From assembly GCA_021732625.1 (NCBI GenBank), contig JAKFUP010000189.1, positions 1-42,640 of the forward strand: a DNA stretch of 42,640 nucleotides. The letters run 5' to 3'. This DNA is from Hyphomicrobiales bacterium (GTDB taxonomy: Bacteria; Pseudomonadota; Alphaproteobacteria; Rhizobiales; Xanthobacteraceae). Both the position numbers and the translations under genes were made by a program. Shown one piece after another: positions 1 through 11,028 of this stretch. The stretch's first letter is position 1; every line of letters begins with the position of its first letter. The notes beneath the pieces were generated by a model. That model was not told the origin of the DNA and did no database searches. It was given only the letters and a program-made list of their open reading frames with translations.

Positions 1-1638
<1,638 letters not shown>

Positions 1639-1663
1639 TCCTCAAAACTTCGTCCAAGAAGAA

Positions 1664-1695
1664 GCCCGGTCCTCATTGAGGGCCGGGCTTTTTCT
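1664..1695 (+). terminator. Rho-independent terminator between convergent TRAP genes
   Basis: GCCCGGTCCTC and GAGGGCCGGGC form an 11-bp stem with one G-T pair, followed by TTTTTCTT. It ends the binding-protein transcript in the 88-base gap before the dctM stop codon on the other strand. Confidence 0.9.
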
Positions 1696-1726
1696 TATCG
1701 CTGGATGTAGCGTGACCGCGGCGCGT

Positions 1727-3562
1727 TTACTTCAGGTTCAGATCAAGCGGCGGCAGTTCGATTTGTGGGACTTCGATGTTGATCGTCGATGGATCAATTG
1801 TTGAAGCTACGCCCTTGTAATGCATGACCATCGCGGGAAAAGCGATCACAAGCCCCACCATGATGACCTGGATAAAGACGAAAGGCACTGCGCCCCAATA
1901 GATTTGGCCTGTCGTCACCGCCTCCATCTGCTTGCCGGTGATCTTGTCCAGATATGATGTCTTTGGCGCGACGGAGCGCAGGTAGAACAGCGCAAAACCG
2001 AAGGGTGGATGCATGAAAGAGGTCTGCATGTTGACGCCAAGGATCACGCCAAACCAGATCAAGTCGATACCGAGTTTTTCGGCGGCAGGTCCGAGCAGCG
2101 GGATGACGATGAAAGCCAACTCGAAGAAATCGAGGAAGAAGGCCAGGATAAAGACCATTGCGTTGACGAATATAAGGAAGCCGACCTGACCGCCGGGGAG
2201 CGACACCAGCAGCTCTTCGACCCAGCGATGACCGTCTACGCCATAGAACGTCAATGAGAACACGCGGGCGCCAATCAGGATGAAGATCACGAAGGCGGAG
2301 AGTTTCGCGGTCGACTCCGCCGCTTGCCGTGTCAAATCCCAAGACAGTCTGCCCTTCATAACTGCAAGAATCATCGCTCCAAGCGCGCCCATAGCGCCGC
2401 CCTCGGTTGGCGTTGCAACGCCGATGAAAATCGTGCCGAGCACCAAAAAGATAAGCCCCAGAGGCGGGACCATAACGAAAACGACTTGCTCAGCCAGTTT
2501 CGAAAGCTGCTTCAAACCGCTGAAACGATTGATCACGGCCAGGATGAAGGCAACCGTAACTGTGATCGACATCGTGAGCACGACGTAGTCGGCACCTGGC
2601 TTCACCTTGGTAAAGCTCATTGCTACGATCGCGATCGCGGTTGCCCCGACGAGAACCGCGTAAAGCGATATCGTCATCGTTCGGATGATGCCTTTGAATG
2701 CCGGAATGAAGATGCCGAACAGAATCGCAGACCAGAAGCCATGAAGCAGCAGCGGACTATCCACGATTTTGCTGAAGACAGGCGAGGTCCAGTCGAACAG
2801 GCCCAGCTTCACGACGAAGAAATAGGCGGCCGCAGCAGATGAGATCAGAGCCAACGGAGCAATCAGAGGATGATGAGCGGTTTCCGGCTCGCGCAATGTT
2901 TGTGCTTCGAGCGGTAGTCCGGGAGTAGCCTCCGGGTAAAACACCGTGACCGCAAAAATATACAGGGCATAGAGAAGCGACAGCACAATTCCGGGAATGA
3001 ATGCCCCTTCGTACATATCGCCGACGGACCGGCCGAGCTGGTCGGCCATCACGATCAGGACCAGCGACGGCGGGATGATCTGAGCCAGCGTGCCGGATGC
3101 GGCGATGACGCCGGTGGCAACACGGCGATCGTAGCCGTAACGCAGCATGATCGGCAGCGAGATCAGTCCCATCGATATCACGGAGGCCGCGACTACGCCG
3201 GTTGTCGCCGCGAGCAGAGCGCCGACGAAAACCACCGCATAGGCGATGCCGCCGCGAATACTGCCGAACAATTGCCCGATCGTCTCAAGCAGATCTTCGG
3301 CCATACCCGATCGCTCAAGCACGAGACCCATGAATGTGAAGAATGGAATGGCCAGCAGCGTGTCGTTGTTCATCACGCCGTAGACGCGCTCGGGCAGGGC
3401 TTGAAGAAAGTCCGGCCGGAACAGACCGAGCTCGATGCCGATGAATGCGAACAACAACCCGTTGGCGGCAAGCGAGAATGCAACGGGATATCCCAACAGC
3501 AGGAATATCACGAGCGACGCGAACATGATCGGCGCCATGTAGTGGATTAACATAGCGGTCAT
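1727..3562 (-). CDS. dctM: TRAP transporter large permease DctM, long variant
   Basis: This is the large membrane subunit of a TRAP transporter, the Na+-coupled translocation channel. At 611 residues it is well above the usual 425-440. The N-terminal DctM core (FLLLGYPVAFSLAANG, then AIPFFTFMGLVLERSG, and GTLAQIIPPSLVLIV near residue 160) and the C-terminal core (IGVATPTEGGAMGALGA, then FLDFFELAFIVIPLLGP and FMHPPFGFALFYLRS) are intact. Between them, roughly residues 215-370, is an extra hydrophobic segment with several predicted membrane spans. The C-terminus is an unusual tail rich in Pro, Glu and Ile. It lies 38 bases downstream of dctQ, in the same operon, and converges with the binding-protein gene. 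Confidence 0.93.
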   Translation of the reverse strand: MTAMLIHYMAPIMFASLVIFLLLGYPVAFSLAANGLLFAFIGIELGLFRPDFLQALPERVYGVMNNDTLLAIPFFTFMGLVLERSGMAEDLLETIGQLFGSIRGGIAYAVVFVGALLAATTGVVAASVISMGLISLPIMLRYGYDRRVATGVIAASGTLAQIIPPSLVLIVMADQLGRSVGDMYEGAFIPGIVLSLLYALYIFAVTVFYPEATPGLPLEAQTLREPETAHHPLIAPLALISSAAAAYFFVVKLGLFDWTSPVFSKIVDSPLLLHGFWSAILFGIFIPAFKGIIRTMTISLYAVLVGATAIAIVAMSFTKVKPGADYVVLTMSITVTVAFILAVINRFSGLKQLSKLAEQVVFVMVPPLGLIFLVLGTIFIGVATPTEGGAMGALGAMILAVMKGRLSWDLTRQAAESTAKLSAFVIFILIGARVFSLTFYGVDGHRWVEELLVSLPGGQVGFLIFVNAMVFILAFFLDFFELAFIVIPLLGPAAEKLGIDLIWFGVILGVNMQTSFMHPPFGFALFYLRSVAPKTSYLDKITGKQMEAVTTGQIYWGAVPFVFIQVIMVGLVIAFPAMVMHYKGVASTIDPSTINIEVPQIELPPLDLNLK

Positions 3563-3600
3563 TTAACGACGCCCCTTGATGCTGGTCGTGAGAATCGCGG

Positions 3601-4197
3601 TCAACGCGTTTCGCTCTTGATGGCTTGTGCCAAGCGCAACGCTTCCATTTCAGCGATCTCGTGAGCGCTGAGCGCCGTTTCATTTGAATCCGGAATAAGT
3701 CCCTGCATCATGGCGGCCCGCTTGATGATCTCGGAAACGGCCTGAACAAGTAGCAGCGTGCATCCGATCATGATCAGCGATTTGGCGGGCCACTGCGGCA
3801 GGCCGCCGGCGCTGAAGGATTGTTCGTTCTGGCGGTAAGACGTGACGAAGAACCAGATTGACGTCCACAGCAGCAGCAGCGTGAACGGGACCAGGAAAAA
3901 CACATGGCCAATCATATCAATCCAGCCACGAACCTTCAGCGGCAGGGTATGATTGATAATGTCGATACGGATATGCTCGTTGCTGAGCAACGTCCACGGT
4001 GAGCACAGCAGGAAAACCACACTGAATAAGACCCACTGTAGTTCGAGAAAGGAGTTCGACGACTGATCGAAAACCTTCCGAACGATTGCGTTGCCGGACG
4101 ATACCAGAACGGCGATCACGATGACCCATGACAGCCATCGTCCCAACCGTGCATTGAATGCGTCAATGCCACGGCTCAAGCTCAGCAGTAAATGCAA
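3601..4197 (-). CDS. dctQ: TRAP transporter small permease DctQ
   Basis: This is the small membrane subunit of the TRAP transporter, 198 residues from the start chosen here. Four hydrophobic segments are visible (around LSWVIVIAVLVSSGNAIVRK, LQWVLFSVVFLL, HVFFLVPFTLLLLWTSIWF and SLIMIGCTLLLVQAVSEI), as expected for DctQ, with the family-typical FLELQW block. I prefer a TTG start at 4197 because a strong Shine-Dalgarno (GGGAGGG) sits seven bases upstream and the amphipathic DctQ N-terminus begins there. The frame stays open to an ATG at 4314, but those 39 residues are Arg/Lys/Cys-rich and look non-coding. It precedes dctM by 38 bases. Confidence 0.9.
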   Translation of the reverse strand: MHLLLSLSRGIDAFNARLGRWLSWVIVIAVLVSSGNAIVRKVFDQSSNSFLELQWVLFSVVFLLCSPWTLLSNEHIRIDIINHTLPLKVRGWIDMIGHVFFLVPFTLLLLWTSIWFFVTSYRQNEQSFSAGGLPQWPAKSLIMIGCTLLLVQAVSEIIKRAAMMQGLIPDSNETALSAHEIAEMEALRLAQAIKSETR

Positions 4198-4204
4198 GGT
4201 CCCA

Positions 4205-4211
4205 CCCTCCC
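4205..4211 (-). promoter_or_regulatory. Ribosome binding site deciding the dctQ start
   Basis: On the minus strand this reads GGGAGGG, seven bases upstream of a TTG. It supports TTG at 4197 over the ATG at 4314 as the dctQ start. Confidence 0.6.
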
Positions 4212-4395
4212 GCAGGTGCTTTCGCGCTTGTTCCTTGGCGTCCTCACAACAAGACCGCCGGCCGGCAGACTTTGCTGCCGAGTGCGTAAAGCATGGCAAC
4301 CAAATCAGCGCCATAGGCCGCCGTCAATTGGAAGTTTGCGGATTGTGAATGGATAGCTCGAGCGCATCAGAATTCAGGCTCTAAGCCCAAGCAGG

Positions 4396-5430
4396 CTAAC
4401 CGCCAGTCACGCTCATGTGACGGCTCACGCTTGGCCGGTTGTTGCGGCGATCAATGATGAAATCATGGCCCTTCGGCTTTAATCCGATGGCACGATCGAC
4501 CGCATGTCCAAGAAGCTCGTCATCGGGTGACGCTCTTAATGGCCTGCGCAAATCGGAGGCATCCTCATGTCCAAGGCAGGTGTGCAGCGTACCCGTGCAG
4601 GTGATCCGCACCCGATTGCAGGATTCGCAGAAATTGTGGGTCATTGGCGTGATGAAGCCAAGCTTGCCACCGGTTTCGGCTACCCGAACGTAACGGGCCG
4701 GGCCACCGCTTGTTTCATCAAGGTCGACCAGGGTCAGTCGCTCGGCCAGCCGCGCACGTATCATCGACAGCGGAATATATTGATCGATACGCATGGCGCC
4801 GATATCGCCCATCGGCATGACTTCGATCAGCGTCAGATCCATTCCGTCGCCATGCGCCCAAGCCATCAACGAGGGAATCTCATCCTCATTGCATCCCTTC
4901 AGCGCAACGGCATTGATTTTGACCTTGAGGCCAGCGGCACGCGCTGCATCAATTCCTTCGCGAACCTTCGCAAGGTCGCCCCAGCGCGTAATCGTGCGGA
5001 ATTTTTCAGCATTCAGCGTGTCGAGCGAGACGTTGATGCGCCGCACGCCGCAGTCTGCCAGCTCATGTGCGAACCGGGAGAGCTGCGAGCCGTTCGTGGT
5101 TAGCGTGAGTTCGCCGAGCGCGCCGGTTTGCAGGTGACGCGACAGTGAACGCACCAAGGACATCACATTGCGACGGACCAGCGGTTCGCCGCCGGTGAGG
5201 CGCAGTTTACGGACGCCCTTGGCAATGAAGGCCGAACAAAGCCGGTCAAGCTCCTCGAGCGTCAGCAGATCAGACTTCGGCAGGAATGTCATGTCTTCTG
5301 ACATGCAATAGAAACAACGAAGGTCGCAGCGGTCGGTCACCGACACACGGAGATACTCGATCCTCCGGCCGAACGGATCGACCATCGGGGCGGAGCGCGA
5401 TCCAACGTCTGCGCGATCAAGCATCGTCAT
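4396..5430 (-). CDS. moaA: GTP 3',8-cyclase MoaA (molybdenum cofactor biosynthesis)
   Basis: This radical SAM enzyme converts GTP to 3',8-cyclo-7,8-dihydro-GTP, the first step of molybdopterin synthesis in the cytoplasm. It has 344 residues. The N-terminal radical SAM cluster motif is CDLRCFYC (Cys 35, 39, 42), and TGGEPLVRR follows. The second 4Fe-4S cluster is at [12 protein letters not shown]...C with the exact CX2CX13C spacing, and the protein ends in the Gly-Gly pair that MoaA needs for activity. I chose ATG 5430, which has GGAAAGA upstream; the frame extends to 5553 but with Arg/Cys-rich sequence unlike the family. No other moa genes are nearby. Confidence 0.95.
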   Translation of the reverse strand: MTMLDRADVGSRSAPMVDPFGRRIEYLRVSVTDRCDLRCFYCMSEDMTFLPKSDLLTLEELDRLCSAFIAKGVRKLRLTGGEPLVRRNVMSLVRSLSRHLQTGALGELTLTTNGSQLSRFAHELADCGVRRINVSLDTLNAEKFRTITRWGDLAKVREGIDAARAAGLKVKINAVALKGCNEDEIPSLMAWAHGDGMDLTLIEVMPMGDIGAMRIDQYIPLSMIRARLAERLTLVDLDETSGGPARYVRVAETGGKLGFITPMTHNFCESCNRVRITCTGTLHTCLGHEDASDLRRPLRASPDDELLGHAVDRAIGLKPKGHDFIIDRRNNRPSVSRHMSVTGG

Positions 5431-5579
5431 CAATCGTCTTTCCGGAGCACATCTCCGCCGGAGCTTTCGCATGCATGCGGTTATCGCGATACAACGCAGC
5501 ACCTGCGCTGACTTGCAAGCTACCAATCTAAGTGCGGAACCGGCCTGACACAATCAACATCGCGTCAGGCGATAGCGTT

Positions 5580-6023
5580 TCAACGGGGATTGGGGAAGGG
5601 GGAAGCGGCTTGCGCTGGCGCAGTTCCAACAGCGGCTTGGGCAGGCCGCCGGGCAGGCCCGCGTTTTGCGGGGCGTTTGGCCGGCTTGGCGGGCTGAAGC
5701 TGGACAACCACGGGATTTGGCTCGGCGATCACGACTGGAGGTCCGGTAAAATCTCCCGGCTGCTTGACGATTTGTACCGGTACAGTTTCGGGATTGAATT
5801 TGTTCAGTGCAAACGTAACGGAGAAGTTCTCATTGGCAGGAACGGTCACCGAGCAGGGGGTCTTGCAGCCAGGTCCTATCGACGTCGTTGCATCAGCTCC
5901 TGGTGGCGTGGATTCAAGCTGGAGCGTCACGATCTGCGGAGCGGGTTTGAAAAATTCAAACGAGAATGACGCGCAACCACCTAGGCTCAAACCTGCGATT
6001 GCAATGACTATGACGCGGTGCAT
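5580..6023 (-). CDS. Putative lipoprotein with a PEGA-like domain
   Basis: This is a predicted lipoprotein of 147 residues. The start MHRVIVIAIAGLSLGGCAS is a clear lipoprotein signal with a lipobox LGGC (Cys 17). Residues about 30-90 (LQLESTPPGADATTSIGPGC, then KTPCSVTVP) resemble a PEGA-type beta domain, with the pattern S-x-P-x-GA followed by G-x-x-TP. Two cysteines there (GPGCKTPC) could form a disulfide. The C-terminal 45 residues are rich in Pro, Ala, Lys and Arg and probably disordered or wall-associated. The frame is open 22 codons further up, but the lipoprotein signal fixes ATG 6023. Function is unknown. Confidence 0.82.
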   Translation of the reverse strand: MHRVIVIAIAGLSLGGCASFSFEFFKPAPQIVTLQLESTPPGADATTSIGPGCKTPCSVTVPANENFSVTFALNKFNPETVPVQIVKQPGDFTGPPVVIAEPNPVVVQLQPAKPAKRPAKRGPARRPAQAAVGTAPAQAASPFPNPR

Positions 6024-6169
6024 GATCGATCCGTCAATGTTGCGGCGACAGGCCTCAGCGACCATAGGGAGATGGCCAAATGTACGCAACCGTTTCGCCC
6101 GCGCTCGATAGTTAATGGTTAATTAAGCGGCCAAGTGGTCGGCATAAAATACCATTTGCCTCCATTGGC

Positions 6170-6856
6170 TTATTGGACTTGCCGCTGACTTGCTAAGAGT
6201 TCCAAGGCCGCCGGGAGCTCGCTCAGATGCGAAATCACGGCGTCAGGCGACAGGTCCCGGACCGGTACATCGGTATAGCCGTAATCTACGCCGATCACCG
6301 GAATCCCGGCGCGCCGCGCGACGCCGATATCGGGACCCGCATCGCCCACCATGACCGTCGATCTGATTTCACCTCCCGCACGAGCTACCGTTTGCCTCAG
6401 GATTGCCGGATCGGGTTTCGATATGCCGAACGTATCGGCGCCGCAGATCGCTGCGAAGCGCGAGCTGAGGCCGAGGCGGTCAAGCAATCGCTTCGACAGC
6501 CATTCGAGCTTGTTTGTGCAAACCGCAAAGCGACACCCGCGGGCCTCAAGGACATCCAGCGCCGTAACCAAGCCGTCGAATGGCCTGGATTCGACTGCGA
6601 TATTCTCAGCGTAATAAGCGATGAAATCCTCCGTCATACGCCCCAGCTTTTCGGCATTGATCACGCGCCCGTCGCGTTCGAGGCCGCGCTCGATCAAGGC
6701 GCGCGCGCCGGCACCGATCATCTTCCGGGCAGACTGCGCTGGCACGGGCGCAAGGCCTTCCTGTGCGAGCACGAAATTCAGAGCGGCGACAAGGTCAGGA
6801 GCCGTGTCGACAAGGGTTCCGTCGAGGTCAAAGACCACCAAGCGTGCGTAAGACAT
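6170..6856 (-). CDS. gph: Phosphoglycolate phosphatase (HAD superfamily)
   Basis: This HAD hydrolase of 228 residues is expected to dephosphorylate 2-phosphoglycolate. The four HAD motifs are visible: I, FDLDGTLVDT with nucleophile Asp 10 and Asp 12; II, VCTNK; III, the Lys in GISKPDP; and IV, MVGDAGPDI. The cap region after motif I (DLVAALNFVLAQEGL) is of the Gph type, and length is normal. It diverges from rpiA across 128 bases, which must hold both promoters. Other small HAD phosphatases share these motifs, so the exact substrate is by similarity. Confidence 0.88.
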   Translation of the reverse strand: MSYARLVVFDLDGTLVDTAPDLVAALNFVLAQEGLAPVPAQSARKMIGAGARALIERGLERDGRVINAEKLGRMTEDFIAYYAENIAVESRPFDGLVTALDVLEARGCRFAVCTNKLEWLSKRLLDRLGLSSRFAAICGADTFGISKPDPAILRQTVARAGGEIRSTVMVGDAGPDIGVARRAGIPVIGVDYGYTDVPVRDLSPDAVISHLSELPAALELLASQRQVQ

Positions 6857-6984
6857 AACGGATCGCTAGCCCCGGAAAACCTTGTGCGCAAGGGCTGTTT
6901 CACCCAAGACGGCGGTCATGTGCACTATTCCATCCTGCCAATCGACGCTAGAGATGCGGCTAAGGTGACCGAGGGCCGAATACC

Positions 6985-7683
6985 ATGACGCTGGATGAAA
7001 TGAAGCGCCAGGCCGCCGCGAAGGCGCTTGATCATGTCAGCGACGGGATGAAGCTCGGGCTAGGCACCGGATCGACGGCCAAGCATTTCATCGAACTGCT
7101 CGGCGAGCGCGTCAGCGGCGGACTCAAAGTGATTGGCGTGCCAACGTCCGAAACCACTCGGACGGAAGCGGAGCGCTGTGGCATTCCCCTGACTACACTC
7201 GACCAGATTGATCGCCTCGATCTGACTGTCGATGGCGCCGACGAAATCGATGGGGCGTTGAACGCGATCAAGGGGGGTGGCGGCGCCTTGCTCCGGGAAA
7301 AGATCGTTGCAGCGGCTTCGGATCGCATGATTGTGATCGCCGATGACAGCAAGGCTGTCGAAACACTGGGCCGTTTTCCGCTTCCTGTCGAAGTGATCCC
7401 TTTTGGCCTTGCTGCGACGCAGCGGGCAATCGCAAAAGCCTTTGCAGAAACGGGTGTTTCCGGGCAAATGAAGGTCCGGAAGAGCGACGGAGGCCATGTT
7501 TTCGTCACCGATGATGGCCACTGGATCATCGATGCCGATCTCGGGCGGATTTCCGATCCACCGAGACTGGCCAACGCTCTGACGACTGTCCCAGGGGTGG
7601 TCGAGCATGGGTTATTTATCAGGCTCGCCAGCCTCGCCTTGCTGGCCGGCCCATCTGGAATTCGGACGATCGAACGGCGCTAA
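6985..7683 (+). CDS. rpiA: Ribose-5-phosphate isomerase A
   Basis: RpiA interconverts ribose 5-phosphate and ribulose 5-phosphate in the pentose phosphate pathway (and the Calvin cycle where present). Its 232 residues are the normal length. Family signatures are [18 protein letters not shown] near the N-terminus, [10 protein letters not shown] (residues about 75-84, catalytic Asp pair) and [12 protein letters not shown], with the catalytic Glu and Lys. It starts at ATG 6985 and is followed 23 bases later by a secreted DUF2059 protein, probably in one transcript. Confidence 0.95.
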   Translation: MTLDEMKRQAAAKALDHVSDGMKLGLGTGSTAKHFIELLGERVSGGLKVIGVPTSETTRTEAERCGIPLTTLDQIDRLDLTVDGADEIDGALNAIKGGGGALLREKIVAAASDRMIVIADDSKAVETLGRFPLPVEVIPFGLAATQRAIAKAFAETGVSGQMKVRKSDGGHVFVTDDGHWIIDADLGRISDPPRLANALTTVPGVVEHGLFIRLASLALLAGPSGIRTIERR

Positions 7684-7706
7684 CGCCGAACCGCAGGAGA
7701 ACGATA

Positions 7707-8213
7707 ATGAATAGATTTTCGCGAGCGCTTGGCGTCGCAGGTCTGGTGTTTGGCGTCATGTCAGCCGGCGCCACGGCGCAGGCGCAGCAGAAGCCTTCTG
7801 CAGCCGCGATTTCCACTGCAAAGGAAATCCTGGTGATCAAGAAGGCGACCAGCATGTACGAGAGTGCGGTGCCGGGTCTCGTTCAGCGCACCAAGACCAC
7901 GTTGCTTCAATCCAATCTGAATTATCAGAAAGATCTTAACGAGGTGGCCGCCAAGATCGTCAAGGATTTGACAGGGCGCGAGAAGGAAATCGGCGACGAG
8001 ATGGCGAAGCAGTACGCCACTGATTTCACCGAGCAGGAGCTAAAGGATCTGTTGGCGTTTCTGAGATCACCGATCGGCCGCAAAATGATCGAGCAGGAGC
8101 CCAAGACGATCGACGCAAGCCTCGCCTTCATGGACAAATGGGCCCAATCATTTGCCGAAGAAATCAACGGCAAATTCAGAGCCGAGATGAGAGCACGCGG
8201 CAAAGAAATCTGA
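7707..8213 (+). CDS. Secreted DUF2059 domain protein
   Basis: This is a small exported protein of 168 residues. A signal peptide is evident (MNRFSRALGVAGLVFGVMSAGATAQAQ, cleavage near AQA-Q). The mature part is helical and matches the DUF2059 pattern, with KKATSMYESAVPGLVQR and, further on, FTEQELKDLLAFLRSPIGRK; the phrase 'FLRSPIGRKM' is the most typical part. The biochemical role of DUF2059 is unknown. A GGAGAA ribosome site precedes the ATG. It sits between rpiA and gor on the same strand with short gaps (23 and 24 bases), so the three are probably co-transcribed. Confidence 0.85.
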   Translation: MNRFSRALGVAGLVFGVMSAGATAQAQQKPSAAAISTAKEILVIKKATSMYESAVPGLVQRTKTTLLQSNLNYQKDLNEVAAKIVKDLTGREKEIGDEMAKQYATDFTEQELKDLLAFLRSPIGRKMIEQEPKTIDASLAFMDKWAQSFAEEINGKFRAEMRARGKEI

Positions 8214-8237
8214 TCGCACATCGAAACGACAAGGTAC

Positions 8238-9626
8238 ATGATGGCTGACGTCGACGTTGATCTGTTTGTAATCGGGGGCGGTTCGGGTGGTGTTCGCGCC
8301 GCACGGATCGCTGCCGATTACGGCGCGAAAGTCATCGTCGCCGAAGAATACCGCATGGGTGGCACCTGCGTCATCCGTGGATGCGTGCCTAAAAAATTGA
8401 TGGTCTATGCCTCCCATGTCCATCAGGAGCTGCAGGACGCTGCCGGATTCGGCTGGACTATCCCGAGCGCCGAATTTGACTGGCCGACGTTCATCAGCCG
8501 CAAGGACAAGGAGATCGCGCGGCTCGAGGCGGCCTATACCACCAATGTTGAAAAGTCGGGTGCGAAGGTCATCAAGGCTCGCGCCGTTTTCGAGGACGCC
8601 CATGCGCTCCGGCTCAGCACTGGCGAGCGGGTTACTGCGAAGTATATTCTGATTGCGACCGGTGGAGCTCCCAATCACGGCACGGCCATTCCCGGCGTTG
8701 AGCATGTGATCTCGTCCAACGAGGTTTTCCACCTTCCGCAACAGCCGCGCAGCATCGTGATACAGGGCGGCGGTTACATCGCGCTTGAGTTCGCTTGCAT
8801 TTTCGCGGGACTCGGTTCGACGGTGACAGTCGTTTATCGCGGCGATAATATTCTTCGCGGTTTCGATGAGGATGTGCGCAACCATGTCCGTGCCGAAATG
8901 GAGAGAGCTGGCATCACGATTGTGACCGGCTGCACCGTTTCCAAAGTCGACAAGCACGGCGAAGGGTTCGATGCTCACCTGTCGAATGGATCGAAGTTAT
9001 CGGCAGATCAAGTCATGTTCGCGATTGGACGCTATCCGAACGTCACGAATCTTGGACTTGAAAAAGCAAAGGTCGAAACGAGCTCGCGCGACGGCAGCAT
9101 TGTCGTCGATGGCTTCTCGCAAAGCTCTGTCCCGCATATTTATGCGGTCGGCGATGTCACCAATCGCGTTAATCTCACACCGGTCGCGATCCGTGAAGGC
9201 CACGCGTTTGCCGATACTGTATTTGGCAATCGTCCGGTGCGGGTCGATCATTCCGATATTCCAACCGCAGTTTTCACACAGCCAGAAGTAGGGACGGTCG
9301 GTCTCACCGAGGCTCAGGCCAGAGCAACATTCACCCACGTCGATATCTATAAGGCTGATTTCAAGCCCTTGAAGGCGACGATTTCAGGCTCAACGAGCCG
9401 CGTGATGATGAAGTTGATCGTCGACGGGCTGAGCGATCGTATCCTCGGTTGCCACATCGTTGGCCCGGACGCGGGTGAATTGATCCAGGTCATTGGTATC
9501 GCCGTGAAGATGAAAGCAACGAAGGCCGATTTCGATGCAACCATTGCGGTTCATCCGACTGCTGCAGAAGAACTTGTCACCATGCGCAAGCCGTCGGTGC
9601 GTTATGTACGTGAGGCTGCCGAGTAG
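8238..9626 (+). CDS. gor: Glutathione-disulfide reductase
   Basis: This NADPH-dependent flavoprotein reduces glutathione disulfide in the cytoplasm. It has 462 residues, the normal length. It shows the FAD-binding GGGSGGVRAAR, the redox-active disulfide motif GGTCVIRGCVPKK (Cys 44 and 49), the NAD(P) Rossmann segment IQGGGYIALEFACIFAGLG, the second FAD site YAVGDV and the C-terminal catalytic HPTAAEE. The IRGCVPKK form of the disulfide motif points to glutathione rather than lipoamide or mercury as substrate. Two ATGs are adjacent (8238 and 8241). The last 25 bases overlap the convergent hydrolase gene. Confidence 0.95.
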   Translation: MMADVDVDLFVIGGGSGGVRAARIAADYGAKVIVAEEYRMGGTCVIRGCVPKKLMVYASHVHQELQDAAGFGWTIPSAEFDWPTFISRKDKEIARLEAAYTTNVEKSGAKVIKARAVFEDAHALRLSTGERVTAKYILIATGGAPNHGTAIPGVEHVISSNEVFHLPQQPRSIVIQGGGYIALEFACIFAGLGSTVTVVYRGDNILRGFDEDVRNHVRAEMERAGITIVTGCTVSKVDKHGEGFDAHLSNGSKLSADQVMFAIGRYPNVTNLGLEKAKVETSSRDGSIVVDGFSQSSVPHIYAVGDVTNRVNLTPVAIREGHAFADTVFGNRPVRVDHSDIPTAVFTQPEVGTVGLTEAQARATFTHVDIYKADFKPLKATISGSTSRVMMKLIVDGLSDRILGCHIVGPDAGELIQVIGIAVKMKATKADFDATIAVHPTAAEELVTMRKPSVRYVREAAE

Positions 9627-10873
9627 CTTTCAGGCGTTCCGGAATGACCGGTTTTCAGGGCATGGAAGCGCGCGAGCAACAATTCCACATCGCTGGCCTC
9701 GATTGCGGGTGCGATCTCTGAACCGATCTTCTTTTCGATTGCCTTGGCGTCCGCGATCTTTTGCTCGCGGGCTTCTGTCGGGATTTTCGCTTTTGGCGCT
9801 TGGCTCGCAAGTTGTTGAACCGCGATTGATGCAAGCGTTTTGGCGTGGTCAGATTTGCTTTGGTCTTCAGTCGCCGATGGTGTGGCCGTCACTTCAGGCT
9901 TTGTAAGCTCGACTATTGCGGTTGCTTCCGCGTCTGCAGCCATCTTTGTGACTTCGTTGGCCTGGGTTTCGACAATTTCTTCTTCGCCCGTCAGCCAATC
10001 GCCTGCCTTGCGCCAAAGCGTTGCTCGGTGTTGCGGACGGAAGAAGCCGAAATGGCCGATCTGACCGGCGTTATTGTCTTTGGGCAGAATATCTATGATC
10101 TCGGGCTCGATAGCTGTGAAGCCCGAGCACAGCAACTCGACCGCAGGCCGGGTCGCCCAAGGATCGTCGGCGATGCAGAGCGCGCGCAGCTCGCCGCGAT
10201 ACTTTTCAAAATTTCCGCGGCCCTCAAGTGTGTCGTCGGTAAAGAAGTAACGCGGGTTCATGACCCATGATACCCATTGCAGGTATACATTCTTCGGCAT
10301 GTCCACTCCCAGCCCAAAGCGGCCAGGGACATACCCCTTCACGTGGGCCAACGGACGGCCGACGTATTTCAGCATCGCATGGACGCGGTATCGTTCGGGA
10401 GAAGAGAACAGTTTCCAGTATCCGGCCTGGGCCGAGATAAAAAGCGTACGCTGGATTTCTGTGTTGTTGGCGAGCAATCCGACAGCTTGTCCACCGAACG
10501 AATGTCCGACCACATTCAGCGGCAGCTCCTTGTAACGCAGCCGCATCCAGTCGATTGCTGCGGTCGCATCAAGCTTCGCCCAGTCACTCATCTGAGCGGG
10601 AAAGCCTACCAACGATTTGGGCTTCGAGCCGCCGATGCCGCGATAGTCGTAGATCAAGACCGCGCAGCCGCGGCTGGCGAGATAGCTAGCAAAACCTTTG
10701 TAGATTTTGCGCGGGACGGCGGCCGCTGAATTGATCAGGATCGCCTGTTTGCGCTTCGCCCGCCGGGGCAAGAAAAGCGTCGCCGCGAGCGAATAGCCAT
10801 CGGCCGCATGCAACTTGATGTCGTCACTGAAAACGTCGTCCAGCTCAGCGATGCCCACCGCAAACCCGCCCAT
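9602..10873 (-). CDS. Alpha/beta hydrolase with a long low-complexity C-terminal tail
   Basis: This is an alpha/beta-fold hydrolase of about 423 residues. The oxyanion strand region is AILINSAAAVPRKIYKGFA, followed by VLIYDYRGIGGS, and the nucleophile elbow is VVGHSFGGQAVG. A plausible acid is in CIADDPW, and the His in IGHFGFF. This matches the 'serine aminopeptidase/hydrolase 4' style of catalytic domain (residues 1-300). The last 120 or so residues are Ala/Glu/Lys/Thr-rich with no visible fold, and the final codons lie over the end of gor on the other strand. The frame begins with TTG-CAA-ATG; I use the ATG at 10873. Substrate is unknown. Confidence 0.85.
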   Translation of the reverse strand: MGGFAVGIAELDDVFSDDIKLHAADGYSLAATLFLPRRAKRKQAILINSAAAVPRKIYKGFASYLASRGCAVLIYDYRGIGGSKPKSLVGFPAQMSDWAKLDATAAIDWMRLRYKELPLNVVGHSFGGQAVGLLANNTEIQRTLFISAQAGYWKLFSSPERYRVHAMLKYVGRPLAHVKGYVPGRFGLGVDMPKNVYLQWVSWVMNPRYFFTDDTLEGRGNFEKYRGELRALCIADDPWATRPAVELLCSGFTAIEPEIIDILPKDNNAGQIGHFGFFRPQHRATLWRKAGDWLTGEEEIVETQANEVTKMAADAEATAIVELTKPEVTATPSATEDQSKSDHAKTLASIAVQQLASQAPKAKIPTEAREQKIADAKAIEKKIGSEIAPAIEASDVELLLARFHALKTGHSGTPESYSAASRT

Positions 10874-11028
10874 TTGCAAAGGTACGTCTCAACCCTCATT
10901 AATTTTGCGCGTAACACCCTGAGGTGCAAGGGCAAATTGCAACTGGCGATCTGCTGGGAGCCTGTGTATAAGGCGGCCCGCCGACTATTTCCTGTGCGGA
11001 AGCGGCAAATTTCTTAGGAGTTTCAATC

